Shown in pieces: positions 27,367-34,935 of a stretch of 64,000 nucleotides of DNA (positions are counted from its first letter, which is position 1; each line of letters starts with the position of its first letter). The notes under the pieces are model-generated. The model saw only the letters and a list, made by a program, of their open reading frames with translations, ran no database searches and was not told the origin of the DNA. This DNA is from Actinacidiphila paucisporea (GTDB taxonomy: Bacteria > Actinomycetota > Actinomycetes > Streptomycetales > Streptomycetaceae), in NCBI RefSeq assembly GCF_900142575.1, contig NZ_FRBI01000035.1:1-64000 (forward strand), written 5' to 3'. Both the position numbers and the translations under genes were made by a program.

Positions 27367-30087
27367 ATGGACATCCCCGAGCTGACCGACGCCGAGGAAT
27401 TCGGCTGCGACGTGCTGGTGATCGGCGGCGGAACGGCCGGGACCATGGCCGCGCTGACCGCCGCGCAGAACGGCGCCGACGTACTGCTGCTGGAGAAGGC
27501 GCACGTACGGCACTCGGGCGCGCTGGCGATGGGCATGGACGGGGTCAACAACGCGGTCGTGCCGGGGCGGGCGGAACCGGACGACTACGTCGCCGAGATC
27601 ACCCGCGCCAACGACGGCATCGTCAACCAGGCGACCGTCCGGCAGACCGCGACCCGCGGCTTCGCCATGGTGCAGCGGCTGGAGCGCTACGGCGTGAAGT
27701 TCGAGAAGGACGAGCACGGGCAGTACGCGGTCCGGCAGGTGCACAGGTCCGGCAGCTACGTGCTGCCGATGCCGGAAGGCAAGGACGTCAAGAAGGTCCT
27801 CTACCGGGTGCTGCGGCGGCGCGAGAACCGCGAGCGGATCCGGATCGAGAACCGGGTGATGCCGGTGCGCGTACTGACCGCCGGCGGGCGGGCGGTGGGC
27901 GCGGCGGGCTTCAACACCCGCACCGGGCGCTTCGTCACCGTACGGGCGGGCTCGGTGATCCTGGCGACCGGTGCGGCGGGCCGTCTCGGCCTGCCCGCCA
28001 GCGGCTACCTGTACGGGACGTACGAGAACCCCACCAACGCCGGTGACGGGCACGCGATGGCCTACCACGCCGGCGCCGAACTCAGCGGGATCGAGTGCTT
28101 CCAGATCAACCCGCTCATCAAGGACTACAACGGGCCCGCGTGCGCCTACGTCGCAAACCCCTTCGGGGGCTACCAGGTCAACCGGCACGGCGAGCGGTTC
28201 GTGGACTCCGACTACTGGTCGGGCCGGATGATGAGCGAGTTCGCGGCCGAGGTCGCCTCGGAGCGCGGCCCGGTCTACCTCAAGCTCAGCCATCTGCCGG
28301 AGGAGTCGGTGGCGGCCCTGGAGACCATCCTGCACTCCACCGAGCGGCCCACCCGCGGCACCTTCCACGCCGGGCGCGGCCACGACTACCGCACGCACGA
28401 CGTGGAGATGCACATCTCCGAGATCGGCCTGTGCGGGGGCCATTCGGCGTCCGGGGTCTGGGTGGACGAGCACGCCCGCACCACCGTGCCCGGGCTCTAC
28501 GCGGCCGGCGATCTGGCCTGCGTGCCGCACAACTACATGATCGGGGCCTTCGTCTACGGCGAGTTGGCGGGCGCGGACGCGGCCGGCCGGCCGCGCTACG
28601 AGGGGCCCTTGCCCGCCGACCAGTTGGCGGCGGCGCACGAGCTGGTCTACCGGCCGCTGCGGCACCCGGAGGGGCCGCCGCAGACCCAGGTCGAGTACAA
28701 GCTGCGGCGCTTCGTCAACGACTACGTGGCGCCGCCCAAGAGCGGGGCCAGGCTGTCGCTGGCGGTCGAGTCGTTCGAGCGGATGCGCGGCGAGATCGAG
28801 GCGATGGGCGGGCACACCCCGCACGAGCTGATGCGGTGCGCCGAGGTGTCCTTCATCCGGGACTGCGCCGAGATGGCGGCGCGGTCGTCGCTGGCCCGCA
28901 CCGAGAGCCGCTGGGGGCTCTACCACGAGCGGACCGACCACCCCTCGCGGGACGACGCGGGGTGGCTGCACCACCTCAACCTCCGCAAGGGGGCGGGCGG
29001 GTCGATGGAATTCCTCACCCGGCCGGTGGCGCCCTACGTAGTGCCCGTGGAGGGCTTCGCACCGGCCGGCGGTGAGGTGCGGGTCATCGGGGAGGTGCGG
29101 CCCGAGCAGGTCGCGACGGCCGGTCGGCGGGAGGTCCCGCCACTCGACCCCGGGGCGGTGGCAGCGCGGCCTTCCGGGTCCGCCTCCGCCTCCGCGGCGG
29201 GCGGCTCGCCGCGGATCCTCGCGCTGCTCGAACTCGCCGAGCGGGAACCGGCGCTGGCGGACCTCGCGCCGTATCTCGCCGACGGCGACGCGTCGGTACG
29301 GCGTGCCGCCGTCGACCTGCTGACCGAGACGGTCCCCGCAGGCACCGGTCCGGCGCTGGCCGCGGCACTCGCCGACCCGGACGCCGGGGTGCGGGGCACC
29401 GCGGGGGCCGGGCTGCTGGAACTGGTGGAGGTCCTGCCGCCCACGCCGGAGCTGGGCGCCGCGCTGGCCGCGGCGATGGGCCACCCCGACCCTGCCGCCA
29501 GGGCCGCCGCCGCGGGCACGCTGCGGGAGCTGCGCCTCGGCGAGGCCGCCCTCTTCGCCGACGCGCTCGGCGACGCCGAACCGCGGGTGCGGTTGGAGGC
29601 GGTGCGCGGGCTCGTCGCGCTGGACGCGGCCGACGCCCTCGCCGTCGTCGCGGACGACGCGTCGCGCGAGGTGCGGGTGGCCCTTGCCAAGGGGCTCGCG
29701 GCCGTACGGGCCGCCGGCGCGGTCGCCCTGCTCGGGCGGCTGGCGGTGGACCCGGACCCGCTGGTGCGGGCCGCGGCTCTGGAGTCCGCCGGGGCCGTCG
29801 GCTGCCCGCCGCCGCTCGACGCGGTCGCGGTGAGCGCGGGTGCCGACGCGTCGTGGCGGGTGCGGAAGGGGGCGGCTCTCGCGCTCGCCCCGGTCGGCCG
29901 GGAGATCGCTCTCCCGGTCCTGCTGCCGGCCGCGGCCGACCCGCACGCCGATGTGCGGCGGGCCGCCGTCACCGCGCTCGGCCGGCATGCGCCTTTGCCT
30001 GACGTCCGTGCCGTTCTCGCCGGGGCGGCCGCCAACGACCCGGACCCCGATGTCCGCGCCTTCGCCAGCCGCGCCCTCACCCCCTGA
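27367..30087 (+). CDS. AprA-like flavoprotein oxidoreductase fused to HEAT repeats
   Basis: A 906-residue protein starting at ATG 27367 behind GAAAGG. Residues 1-590 belong to the FAD-dependent fumarate reductase/succinate dehydrogenase/APS reductase superfamily: GGGTAGTMAALTAAQNGADV binds FAD at 20-39, RHSGALAMGMDGVNNAV resembles the AprA signature, and GLYAAGDLACVPHNYM closes the FAD site. After a Ser/Ala linker (about 595-612), residues 613-906 are HEAT/PBS-lyase-type repeats (ADPDAGVRGTA, DAEPRVRLEAVRGL, DPDPLVRAAAL). The AprB-like ferredoxin in the same operon is the obvious electron partner. The reaction is unknown; oxidation or reduction of a sulfur compound is the leading idea from the importer class. 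Confidence 0.85.
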   Translation: MDIPELTDAEEFGCDVLVIGGGTAGTMAALTAAQNGADVLLLEKAHVRHSGALAMGMDGVNNAVVPGRAEPDDYVAEITRANDGIVNQATVRQTATRGFAMVQRLERYGVKFEKDEHGQYAVRQVHRSGSYVLPMPEGKDVKKVLYRVLRRRENRERIRIENRVMPVRVLTAGGRAVGAAGFNTRTGRFVTVRAGSVILATGAAGRLGLPASGYLYGTYENPTNAGDGHAMAYHAGAELSGIECFQINPLIKDYNGPACAYVANPFGGYQVNRHGERFVDSDYWSGRMMSEFAAEVASERGPVYLKLSHLPEESVAALETILHSTERPTRGTFHAGRGHDYRTHDVEMHISEIGLCGGHSASGVWVDEHARTTVPGLYAAGDLACVPHNYMIGAFVYGELAGADAAGRPRYEGPLPADQLAAAHELVYRPLRHPEGPPQTQVEYKLRRFVNDYVAPPKSGARLSLAVESFERMRGEIEAMGGHTPHELMRCAEVSFIRDCAEMAARSSLARTESRWGLYHERTDHPSRDDAGWLHHLNLRKGAGGSMEFLTRPVAPYVVPVEGFAPAGGEVRVIGEVRPEQVATAGRREVPPLDPGAVAARPSGSASASAAGGSPRILALLELAEREPALADLAPYLADGDASVRRAAVDLLTETVPAGTGPALAAALADPDAGVRGTAGAGLLELVEVLPPTPELGAALAAAMGHPDPAARAAAAGTLRELRLGEAALFADALGDAEPRVRLEAVRGLVALDAADALAVVADDASREVRVALAKGLAAVRAAGAVALLGRLAVDPDPLVRAAALESAGAVGCPPPLDAVAVSAGADASWRVRKGAALALAPVGREIALPVLLPAAADPHADVRRAAVTALGRHAPLPDVRAVLAGAAANDPDPDVRAFASRALTP

Positions 30088-30507
30088 CGGACCGCGGCCC
30101 GCCCCCGCTCTCCCCGCCGATCCGCTCTGCCCCGGAGCTGCGCCTGGTGGCCCAGGAGGGCTGCCCCTCGCGGAGACGCCGCTTGCTTTCCCGCCTGTTC
30201 GGCGGGGGCGCGCAGTTCCCCGCGCCCCTGAAAGACGCCGCCCCTGCGGAGGGCGCTGCCTACCTACCCGTGCCCCTAAAAGGCGCTGCCCCTGCGGAGA
30301 CGCTGCTTGCCAACCCGCCTGTTCGGGCGGGGCGCGCAGTTCCCCGCGCCCCTGAAAGGCGCTGCCCTCCGCGGCGGAGTTCGGCGGGAGGGCGCGTCCG
30401 AAGGGGCGCGGGACAGGCGTGCTCGGCCGCGGTGGGGGACGCAAGGCACCGGGAGGGTGTCGCCCCGGGCCGGCGGGGAGTCGGGTGCCTGCCCGGGGGG
30501 TGCGGCG
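30088..30507. repeat. Gene-free stretch with direct copies of a G+C-rich intergenic repeat
   Basis: A segment of about 73 bases at 30178-30250 recurs at 30301-30373 with few changes. Both copies contain the core GCGCGCAGTTCCCCGCGCCC, which on the other strand reads GGGGCGCGGGGAACTGCGCG. I recall this as a frequent intergenic repeat in Streptomyces genomes. Shorter pieces (CCCCTGCGGAG) occur near 30161, 30241 and 30290. The palindromic core could fold in RNA and end transcription of the flavoprotein operon. No gene is supported here. Confidence 0.7.
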
Positions 30508-30762
30508 TCAGCCGCTTTTGCGGCGGAATTCGCGGGGGCCGCCCGCGCGTCCGTGGGCGCCGTGGATCTTGGACTGGTCGGGGCCGGTCCCGGTGCCGCC
30601 GGCCCCGCGGCGAGCGCCCTGCTTGCGTTCGAGCGCTTCGCGGAACTTCCGCTTCACCTCGTCCTCGTCCTCGTCCGTGGCGGGAGCCGCGACCTGGGGT
30701 TCGTCGGTGGAAGGTTCGGCGGCCGCGGGGGCCGCGGCGGGCTGGTGCTGTTGATCGGTCAT
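30508..30762 (-). CDS. DUF5302 small protein
   Basis: An 84-residue hydrophilic protein starting at ATG 30762. An acidic, Ala/Pro-rich N-terminus leads to [20 protein letters not shown], predicted helical, and a basic C-terminus [21 protein letters not shown] region. The order of an acidic helix, the SKIHGAHG motif and a terminal RRKSG identifies the DUF5302 family, widespread in Streptomyces and of unknown function. The charge pattern suggests an interaction with nucleic acid or another protein, but nothing is established. It is divergent from the reductase gene, with a shared 100-base promoter region. Confidence 0.85.
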   Translation of the reverse strand: MTDQQHQPAAAPAAAEPSTDEPQVAAPATDEDEDEVKRKFREALERKQGARRGAGGTGTGPDQSKIHGAHGRAGGPREFRRKSG

Positions 30763-30864
30763 GGGACCAGAGTCGCACGCCGCGGGCGCACCGCCCACCC
30801 GATATCGCCGACGCGGGCCGCGCGTGTACGGTTCCGGTCAGGCCCTCGGAGAAGGATCACACCC

Positions 30865-31899
30865 ATGACCTGGCTGTTGTACGGCGCCACCGGCTACACC
30901 GGCCGGCTGGTCGCGCGCCGCGCTGTCGCCCTCGGGATGCGCCCCGTCCTGGCGGGCCGCAGTGCCGCGAAGGTGGTGCCGTTGGCGGCCGAACTCGGCT
31001 TGGAGCACCGGGTTTTCGGCTTGCAGGAGCCGGGCACGATACGCCGTGCGCTGGACGGTGTGGAGAGCGTCGCGCACTGTGCGGGACCCTTCACGCGCAC
31101 CGCTCTGCCGATGGCGGCGGCCTGCGTGGAGACCGGCACCGGCTATCTGGACATCACCGGTGAGATCGACGTCTTCGAGTCGCTGTACGCGCTGGGCGGA
31201 CGGGCGGCGGCGGCCGGGGTGACGCTGCTGCCCGGCGCGGGCTTCGACGTCGTCCCGACCGACTGCGTGGCGGCGCTGCTGGCGGCCCGGCTGCCGGACG
31301 CGACGCAGTTGGACCTGGCCTTCGTCACCCGCGGTGGGGCGAGCCCCGGCACGGTGCGTACGGCGGTGGAGAGTGCGGCGGACGGCGGGCGGATCAGGTC
31401 CGGCGGGGAGATCCGTACCGTGCCGTTCGCGTCGCGGCAGGTGCGGGCGGCCTTCCCCTCGGGGGCGCGGACGGTGGTGTCGGTGCCGTGGGGAGACGTC
31501 AGTACGGCGTACCACTCGACGGGTATCCCGGACATCACCACGTATACGGCGGTGCCGGCGCCCGCGCTGGCCGCGACCCGGATGCTGCGGCTGGGCCCGC
31601 TGCGGGGCGTGGTCGGCGGGGCGGTGGGGCGGCTGGTGCGGGGGCCGGGCGAGCGGGCGCTGAACGGCACCGGTACGGGCTGCGAGGTCTGGGGGCGCGC
31701 CAGGGACGCGGCGGGGAACACGGTCTCGGCGACGCTCACCGGACCCAACCCGTACAAGCTGACGGTGGACGCGGTGCTGCGGATCGTCCAGCGGCTGCCG
31801 GAGTTGGCGGCGGGCTTCCAGACGCCGTCGCGCGCGCTGGGCGCGGACTTCGCGTCCACGCTGGACGGTGTGACGGTCACCATGGCGGCGCTGCGCTGA
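30865..31899 (+). CDS. Saccharopine-dehydrogenase-like NAD(P)-binding reductase
   Basis: A 344-residue protein with an N-terminal Rossmann fold: LLYGATGYTGRLVARRAV at residues 4-21 binds the dinucleotide, and SVAHCAGPFTRTALPM follows as in saccharopine-reductase-like proteins. The middle part (LLPGAGFDVVPTDCVAALLA) is typical of the trans-acting enoyl reductase and saccharopine dehydrogenase C-terminal-like group in actinobacteria. It is probably a cytosolic reductase of an unknown carbonyl or enoyl substrate. The start ATG 30865 has ribosome site GGAGAAGGA. It is a single-gene unit. Confidence 0.87.
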   Translation: MTWLLYGATGYTGRLVARRAVALGMRPVLAGRSAAKVVPLAAELGLEHRVFGLQEPGTIRRALDGVESVAHCAGPFTRTALPMAAACVETGTGYLDITGEIDVFESLYALGGRAAAAGVTLLPGAGFDVVPTDCVAALLAARLPDATQLDLAFVTRGGASPGTVRTAVESAADGGRIRSGGEIRTVPFASRQVRAAFPSGARTVVSVPWGDVSTAYHSTGIPDITTYTAVPAPALAATRMLRLGPLRGVVGGAVGRLVRGPGERALNGTGTGCEVWGRARDAAGNTVSATLTGPNPYKLTVDAVLRIVQRLPELAAGFQTPSRALGADFASTLDGVTVTMAALR

Positions 31900-31933
31900 C
31901 AGCGCCGGAGTCGGTGCCGGTGTGGTCGGGCGA

Positions 31934-31965
31934 CGGCCGAGCAGTCCGAGATGACCGCTCGGCCG
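31934..31965. terminator. Hairpin between convergent genes
   Basis: CGGCCGAGC at 31934-31942 pairs with GCTCGGCCG at 31957-31965. It lies between the reductase stop (31899) and the methyltransferase stop (31987), so it can serve both directions. Confidence 0.6.
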
Positions 31966-31986
31966 CCGTCCTTCCCTTCCCCGGTG

Positions 31987-32802
31987 TTAGTTGGTCTGTG
32001 GTTTGCGGCCGACGCCGCCGTAGACGCCGATCTTCCGCAGCTCCTCCGGCCCGGGCTCCGCTCCGTCCGGGTGCCACAGCGGCACCAGGACCAGGCCGGG
32101 GTCGAGCAGGTCGAAGCCGTCGAAGAAGGCCAGGACGTCGTCGTACGACCGCAGGCTGAGGTTCGCGGTGGCCTTGCGGTAGACCGAGACCGCCTCGCCG
32201 ACGGTGTCGGGGTGGAAGTCGGCCGTGCCGTGCGAGAGCACGAGGTGGCTACCGGCGGGCAGCGCGTCCCTCAGCAGGGCGATGGTGCCGGCCGGGTCCT
32301 CGTCGTCGCTGACGAAGTGCAGGACGGAGACGAGCATGACCGCGACCGGCTCGGTGAAGTCGATCAGGCCGCTGACGGCCGGGTGGTCGAGGATGCTCCG
32401 GGGGTTGCGCATGTCGGCGAGCCCGAAGGCGGTGTTGCCGGCCCTGAGCAGCCGGGCCCCGGCGTGGGCGGCCACGATCGGATCGTTGTCGATGTACGCG
32501 ATCCGGGCGTCGGGGTCCACGGACTGGGCTGTCTCATGGGTGTTGGGTGACGTGGGGATTCCGGTGCCGATGTCGATGAACTGCCGGATGCCGCTCCTGG
32601 CCAGGTGCCTGACGGCACGCCGCAGGAACTCGCGGTTGGCGACCGCGCTGTCCACGACCTCGGGCGAGGCTTCGATGACCTGCTGGGCCGCCTCGCGGTC
32701 GACCCAGTAGTTGTCCCTGCCGCCGAGGTAGTAGTCGTACATCCGGGCCGGGTGCGGCCTGCTGGTGTCTATCCCCCCAGCGAGGAATCCCTGTTCGGTC
32801 AA
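31987..32802 (-). CDS. SAM-dependent methyltransferase, DUF574 family (copy C)
   Basis: A 271-residue protein starting with TTG at 32802, behind GGAGGACGGAG. It opens with the family signature DTSRPHPARMYDYYLGGRDNY. The SAM-binding loop is FIDIGTGIPTSPNTHE, and the acidic residue after strand 2 is in IAYIDNDPIV. The DUF574 (Methyltransf_19) family is abundant in Streptomyces, and most members have no known substrate. It is the last of three tandem paralogues. It is separated from the middle copy by a 98-base spacer filled with degenerate short repeats. Confidence 0.92.
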   Translation of the reverse strand: MTEQGFLAGGIDTSRPHPARMYDYYLGGRDNYWVDREAAQQVIEASPEVVDSAVANREFLRRAVRHLARSGIRQFIDIGTGIPTSPNTHETAQSVDPDARIAYIDNDPIVAAHAGARLLRAGNTAFGLADMRNPRSILDHPAVSGLIDFTEPVAVMLVSVLHFVSDDEDPAGTIALLRDALPAGSHLVLSHGTADFHPDTVGEAVSVYRKATANLSLRSYDDVLAFFDGFDLLDPGLVLVPLWHPDGAEPGPEELRKIGVYGGVGRKPQTN

Positions 32803-32825
32803 CTCCGTCCTCCGGCTCCTTCGAC

Positions 32826-32895
32826 GCGGTGCGGGTGCGGATGCGGTACGGGTAGGGGTACGGGTTCTGGTCCTGGTTCCGGTCCTGGTGTTCGA
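32826..32895. repeat. Degenerate 6-base tandem repeat in the methyltransferase spacer
   Basis: A run of GGTNCN-like units (GGTACGGGTAGGGGTACGG, then GGTCCTGGTTCCGGTCCTGG) between two methyltransferase genes. It has no coding meaning that I can see. Confidence 0.5.
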
Positions 32896-32900
32896 GGGGC

Positions 32901-33719
32901 TCAGACCTTGATGCCGATCCCGCCGTAGGTGCCGACGTGGCTCAGCTCCTCCGCGGTCGGCGTCGGGCCGTCCGGGCGCCAGAGCGGGATCTGGACCAGG
33001 CCGGGGTCGACCAGGTCGAAGCCGTCGAAGAACGGCAGGACCTGCTCGTACGGCCTGGTGGTGACGGTCGCGGTCGCCTCGCGGTCCTTGTAGACGTCCT
33101 TGGCGTCCTCCACGCCCGTCTCCGGGGGGTGGAAGTCGCTGGTGGCGTGGCTGATGACCATCATGCTGCCGGCGGGCAGCACGTCGCGGTAGGCGGCGAC
33201 CAGCGCCGCCGGGTCCTCGTCGTCGCGGACGAAGTGCAGGACGGCCACCAGCATCAGGCCGATCGGCTGGTCGAAGTCGATCAGCTTGCCGATGGTCGGG
33301 TGTCCGAGGATGGTGGCGGGTTCGCGCAGGTCGGCCAGGAAGAAGCCGGTGTTGCCCGCGCCCAGCAGGTGCGCCCCGGCGTGCGTCGCCACGATCGGGT
33401 CGTTGTCGATGTACGCCACCCGGACGTCCGGCGACACCTCGTGCGCGACCTGGTGGGTGTTGGGGGCGGTGGGGATGCCGGTGCCGATGTCGATGATCTG
33501 CCGGATACCGCTCTGCGCCAGGTGCCGCACCGTCCGGTGCATGAAGCGGCGGTTGGCCCTGGTGGTGGGCACGATGTCCGGGAAGATGTCGACGACCCGC
33601 TGGGCCGCTTCCCTGTCGACCTCGTAGTTGTCCCTGCCGCCGAGGAAGAAGTCGTACATCCGGGCCGGGTGCGGCCTGCTGGTGTCGATCTCCCTGACGG
33701 AGAAGCCCTGCTCTGTCAT
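32901..33719 (-). CDS. SAM-dependent methyltransferase, DUF574 family (copy B)
   Basis: A 272-residue protein; ATG 33719 overlaps the stop of the upstream copy by four bases, showing translational coupling. Signature DTSRPHPARMYDFFLGGRDN, SAM loop IIDIGTGIPTAPNTHQ and VAYIDNDPIVATHAG are all present. It is closely related to copy A (33716-34546), with the same length and motif spacing, so the two are likely products of a recent duplication. The C-terminal 60 residues (VTTRPYEQVLPFFDGFDL) are shared by all three copies. The substrate is unknown. Confidence 0.93.
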   Translation of the reverse strand: MTEQGFSVREIDTSRPHPARMYDFFLGGRDNYEVDREAAQRVVDIFPDIVPTTRANRRFMHRTVRHLAQSGIRQIIDIGTGIPTAPNTHQVAHEVSPDVRVAYIDNDPIVATHAGAHLLGAGNTGFFLADLREPATILGHPTIGKLIDFDQPIGLMLVAVLHFVRDDEDPAALVAAYRDVLPAGSMMVISHATSDFHPPETGVEDAKDVYKDREATATVTTRPYEQVLPFFDGFDLVDPGLVQIPLWRPDGPTPTAEELSHVGTYGGIGIKV

Positions 33720-34546
33720 GCCGTCCTCCCGTTCTTGACGCCGACGCCGCCGTAGAAACCGACGTGGGAAATCTCCTGCTCGGAGGGCACGGGGCCGTCC
33801 GGGCGCCACAGCGGCGGCTGGACCAGGCCGGGGTCGACCAGGTCGAAGCCGTCGAAGAAGCGCAGCACCTCTGCGTGGGACCGCAGGGTCAAGGTGGCGG
33901 TCGCCCTCTTGTCCCGGTAGACGTCCCTGGCCTCCCCCGCGTCGCCGTCCAGCTGGTGGAAGTCGCCGGTCGTGTGGCTGAGGATCAGGTAGCTGCCGTC
34001 GGGCAGCGCGTCGCGGTAGGCGGCGACCAGCCCCATCGGGTCCTCGTCGTCCGTGACGAAGTGCAGGATGGCCATCAGCATCAGCCCGACCGGCTGGTCG
34101 AAGTCGATCATCTCGCTGATGGTCGGGTGCTGCAGGATGCTCTGCGGCTCGCGCACGTCGCCGAGGAAGAAGCCGGTGTTCCCGGCGTTCAGCAGGTGCG
34201 CCCCGGCGTAGGTCGCCACGATCGGGTCGTTGTCCACGTAGGCGACACGGGCGTCGGGCGCGATCTTCTGCGCGACCTGGTGGGTGTTGGGGGCGGTGGG
34301 GATGCCGGTGCCGATGTCGATGAACTGCCGGACACCGCTCTCCGCCAGGAACCGCACAGCCCTGTGCATGAAACGACGGTTGCCCTGCGCCATGGGCACG
34401 ATGTCCGGGAAGAGGTCGATCACCTTCTGGGCGGCGTCGCGGTCCACTTCGTAGTTGTCTCTGCCGCCCAGGTAGAAGTCGTACATGCGGGCCGGATGGG
34501 GCCTACTGGTGTCTATCTTCCCCGCGGGGAATCCCTGCTCGGTCAC
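33716..34546 (-). CDS. SAM-dependent methyltransferase, DUF574 family (copy A)
   Basis: A 276-residue protein starting with GTG at 34546. It has DTSRPHPARMYDFYLGGRDN at the start, SAM loop FIDIGTGIPTAPNTHQ and VAYVDNDPIVATYAG. First of the three tandem paralogues. Upstream, after about 100 bases that contain a heptamer tandem repeat, lie the DUF397 and XRE genes in the same direction, so the regulator pair may be co-transcribed with the methyltransferases. No substrate can be inferred from sequence. Confidence 0.93.
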   Translation of the reverse strand: MTEQGFPAGKIDTSRPHPARMYDFYLGGRDNYEVDRDAAQKVIDLFPDIVPMAQGNRRFMHRAVRFLAESGVRQFIDIGTGIPTAPNTHQVAQKIAPDARVAYVDNDPIVATYAGAHLLNAGNTGFFLGDVREPQSILQHPTISEMIDFDQPVGLMLMAILHFVTDDEDPMGLVAAYRDALPDGSYLILSHTTGDFHQLDGDAGEARDVYRDKRATATLTLRSHAEVLRFFDGFDLVDPGLVQPPLWRPDGPVPSEQEISHVGFYGGVGVKNGRTA

Positions 34547-34574
34547 GGCCGCCCTCCGGTGCCTCTGCGTCCTG

Positions 34575-34636
34575 CGTCATGCGTGGTGCGTGGTGCGTGG
34601 TGCGTCATCGATCGTGCGTCGTGCATGCGTCGTGCG
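34575..34636. repeat. Heptamer tandem repeat in the spacer upstream of methyltransferase copy A
   Basis: GCGTGGT occurs three times in perfect tandem at 34581-34601, followed by degenerate units GCGTCAT, CGATCGT and GCGTCGT to about 34636. It sits between the DUF397 stop and the start of copy A. Confidence 0.65.
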
Positions 34637-34650
34637 TGCGTACGCGGTGC

Positions 34651-34932
34651 TCAGCCGAGCAGGAAGTCCGCCTCGCCGGCCTTGGCGCCCAGGATGAACG
34701 TGGTGATCTCGTGGTTGCTGTAGATCAGCGCCGGGCCGTCGGGGTCGGTGGACTGGCGCAGCGCCACCCTGCCGTCGTTGAGTCGCTTGGCCTCGACGCA
34801 CGAGCCGCCGTTGCCGCCGCTCCACGGTTTCCGCCAGCCCTCGACGCCGAGTTGGTTGGCGGGCATACCGTTGTAGATTCCGTCGTATATGTCCTCGTAC
34901 CCGCATATGCCGTCATTGCCGACGCGATCCAT
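34651..34932 (-). CDS. DUF397 small protein
   Basis: A 93-residue protein; ATG 34932 has a good AAGGAGAT site four bases past the XRE gene stop. The DUF397 core is visible as WRKPWSGGNGGSCVEAKRL, the strand VALRQSTDPDGPALIYS and FILGAKAGEADF. DUF397 proteins are almost always paired with a DUF5753 XRE regulator, as here. In the WhiJ-type systems of Streptomyces the pair modulates development and antibiotic production, with the small protein thought to act on the regulator. The first 30 residues (GYEDIYDGIYNGM) are longer than in most members. Confidence 0.9.
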   Translation of the reverse strand: MDRVGNDGICGYEDIYDGIYNGMPANQLGVEGWRKPWSGGNGGSCVEAKRLNDGRVALRQSTDPDGPALIYSNHEITTFILGAKAGEADFLLG

Positions 34933-34935
34933 CGT

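Noticed and set aside
26326-30444. A 1372-codon antisense frame opposite the ATPase and flavoprotein genes
   Set aside because: Same codon-position artefact; composition is Arg/Gly/Pro-rich without conserved motifs.
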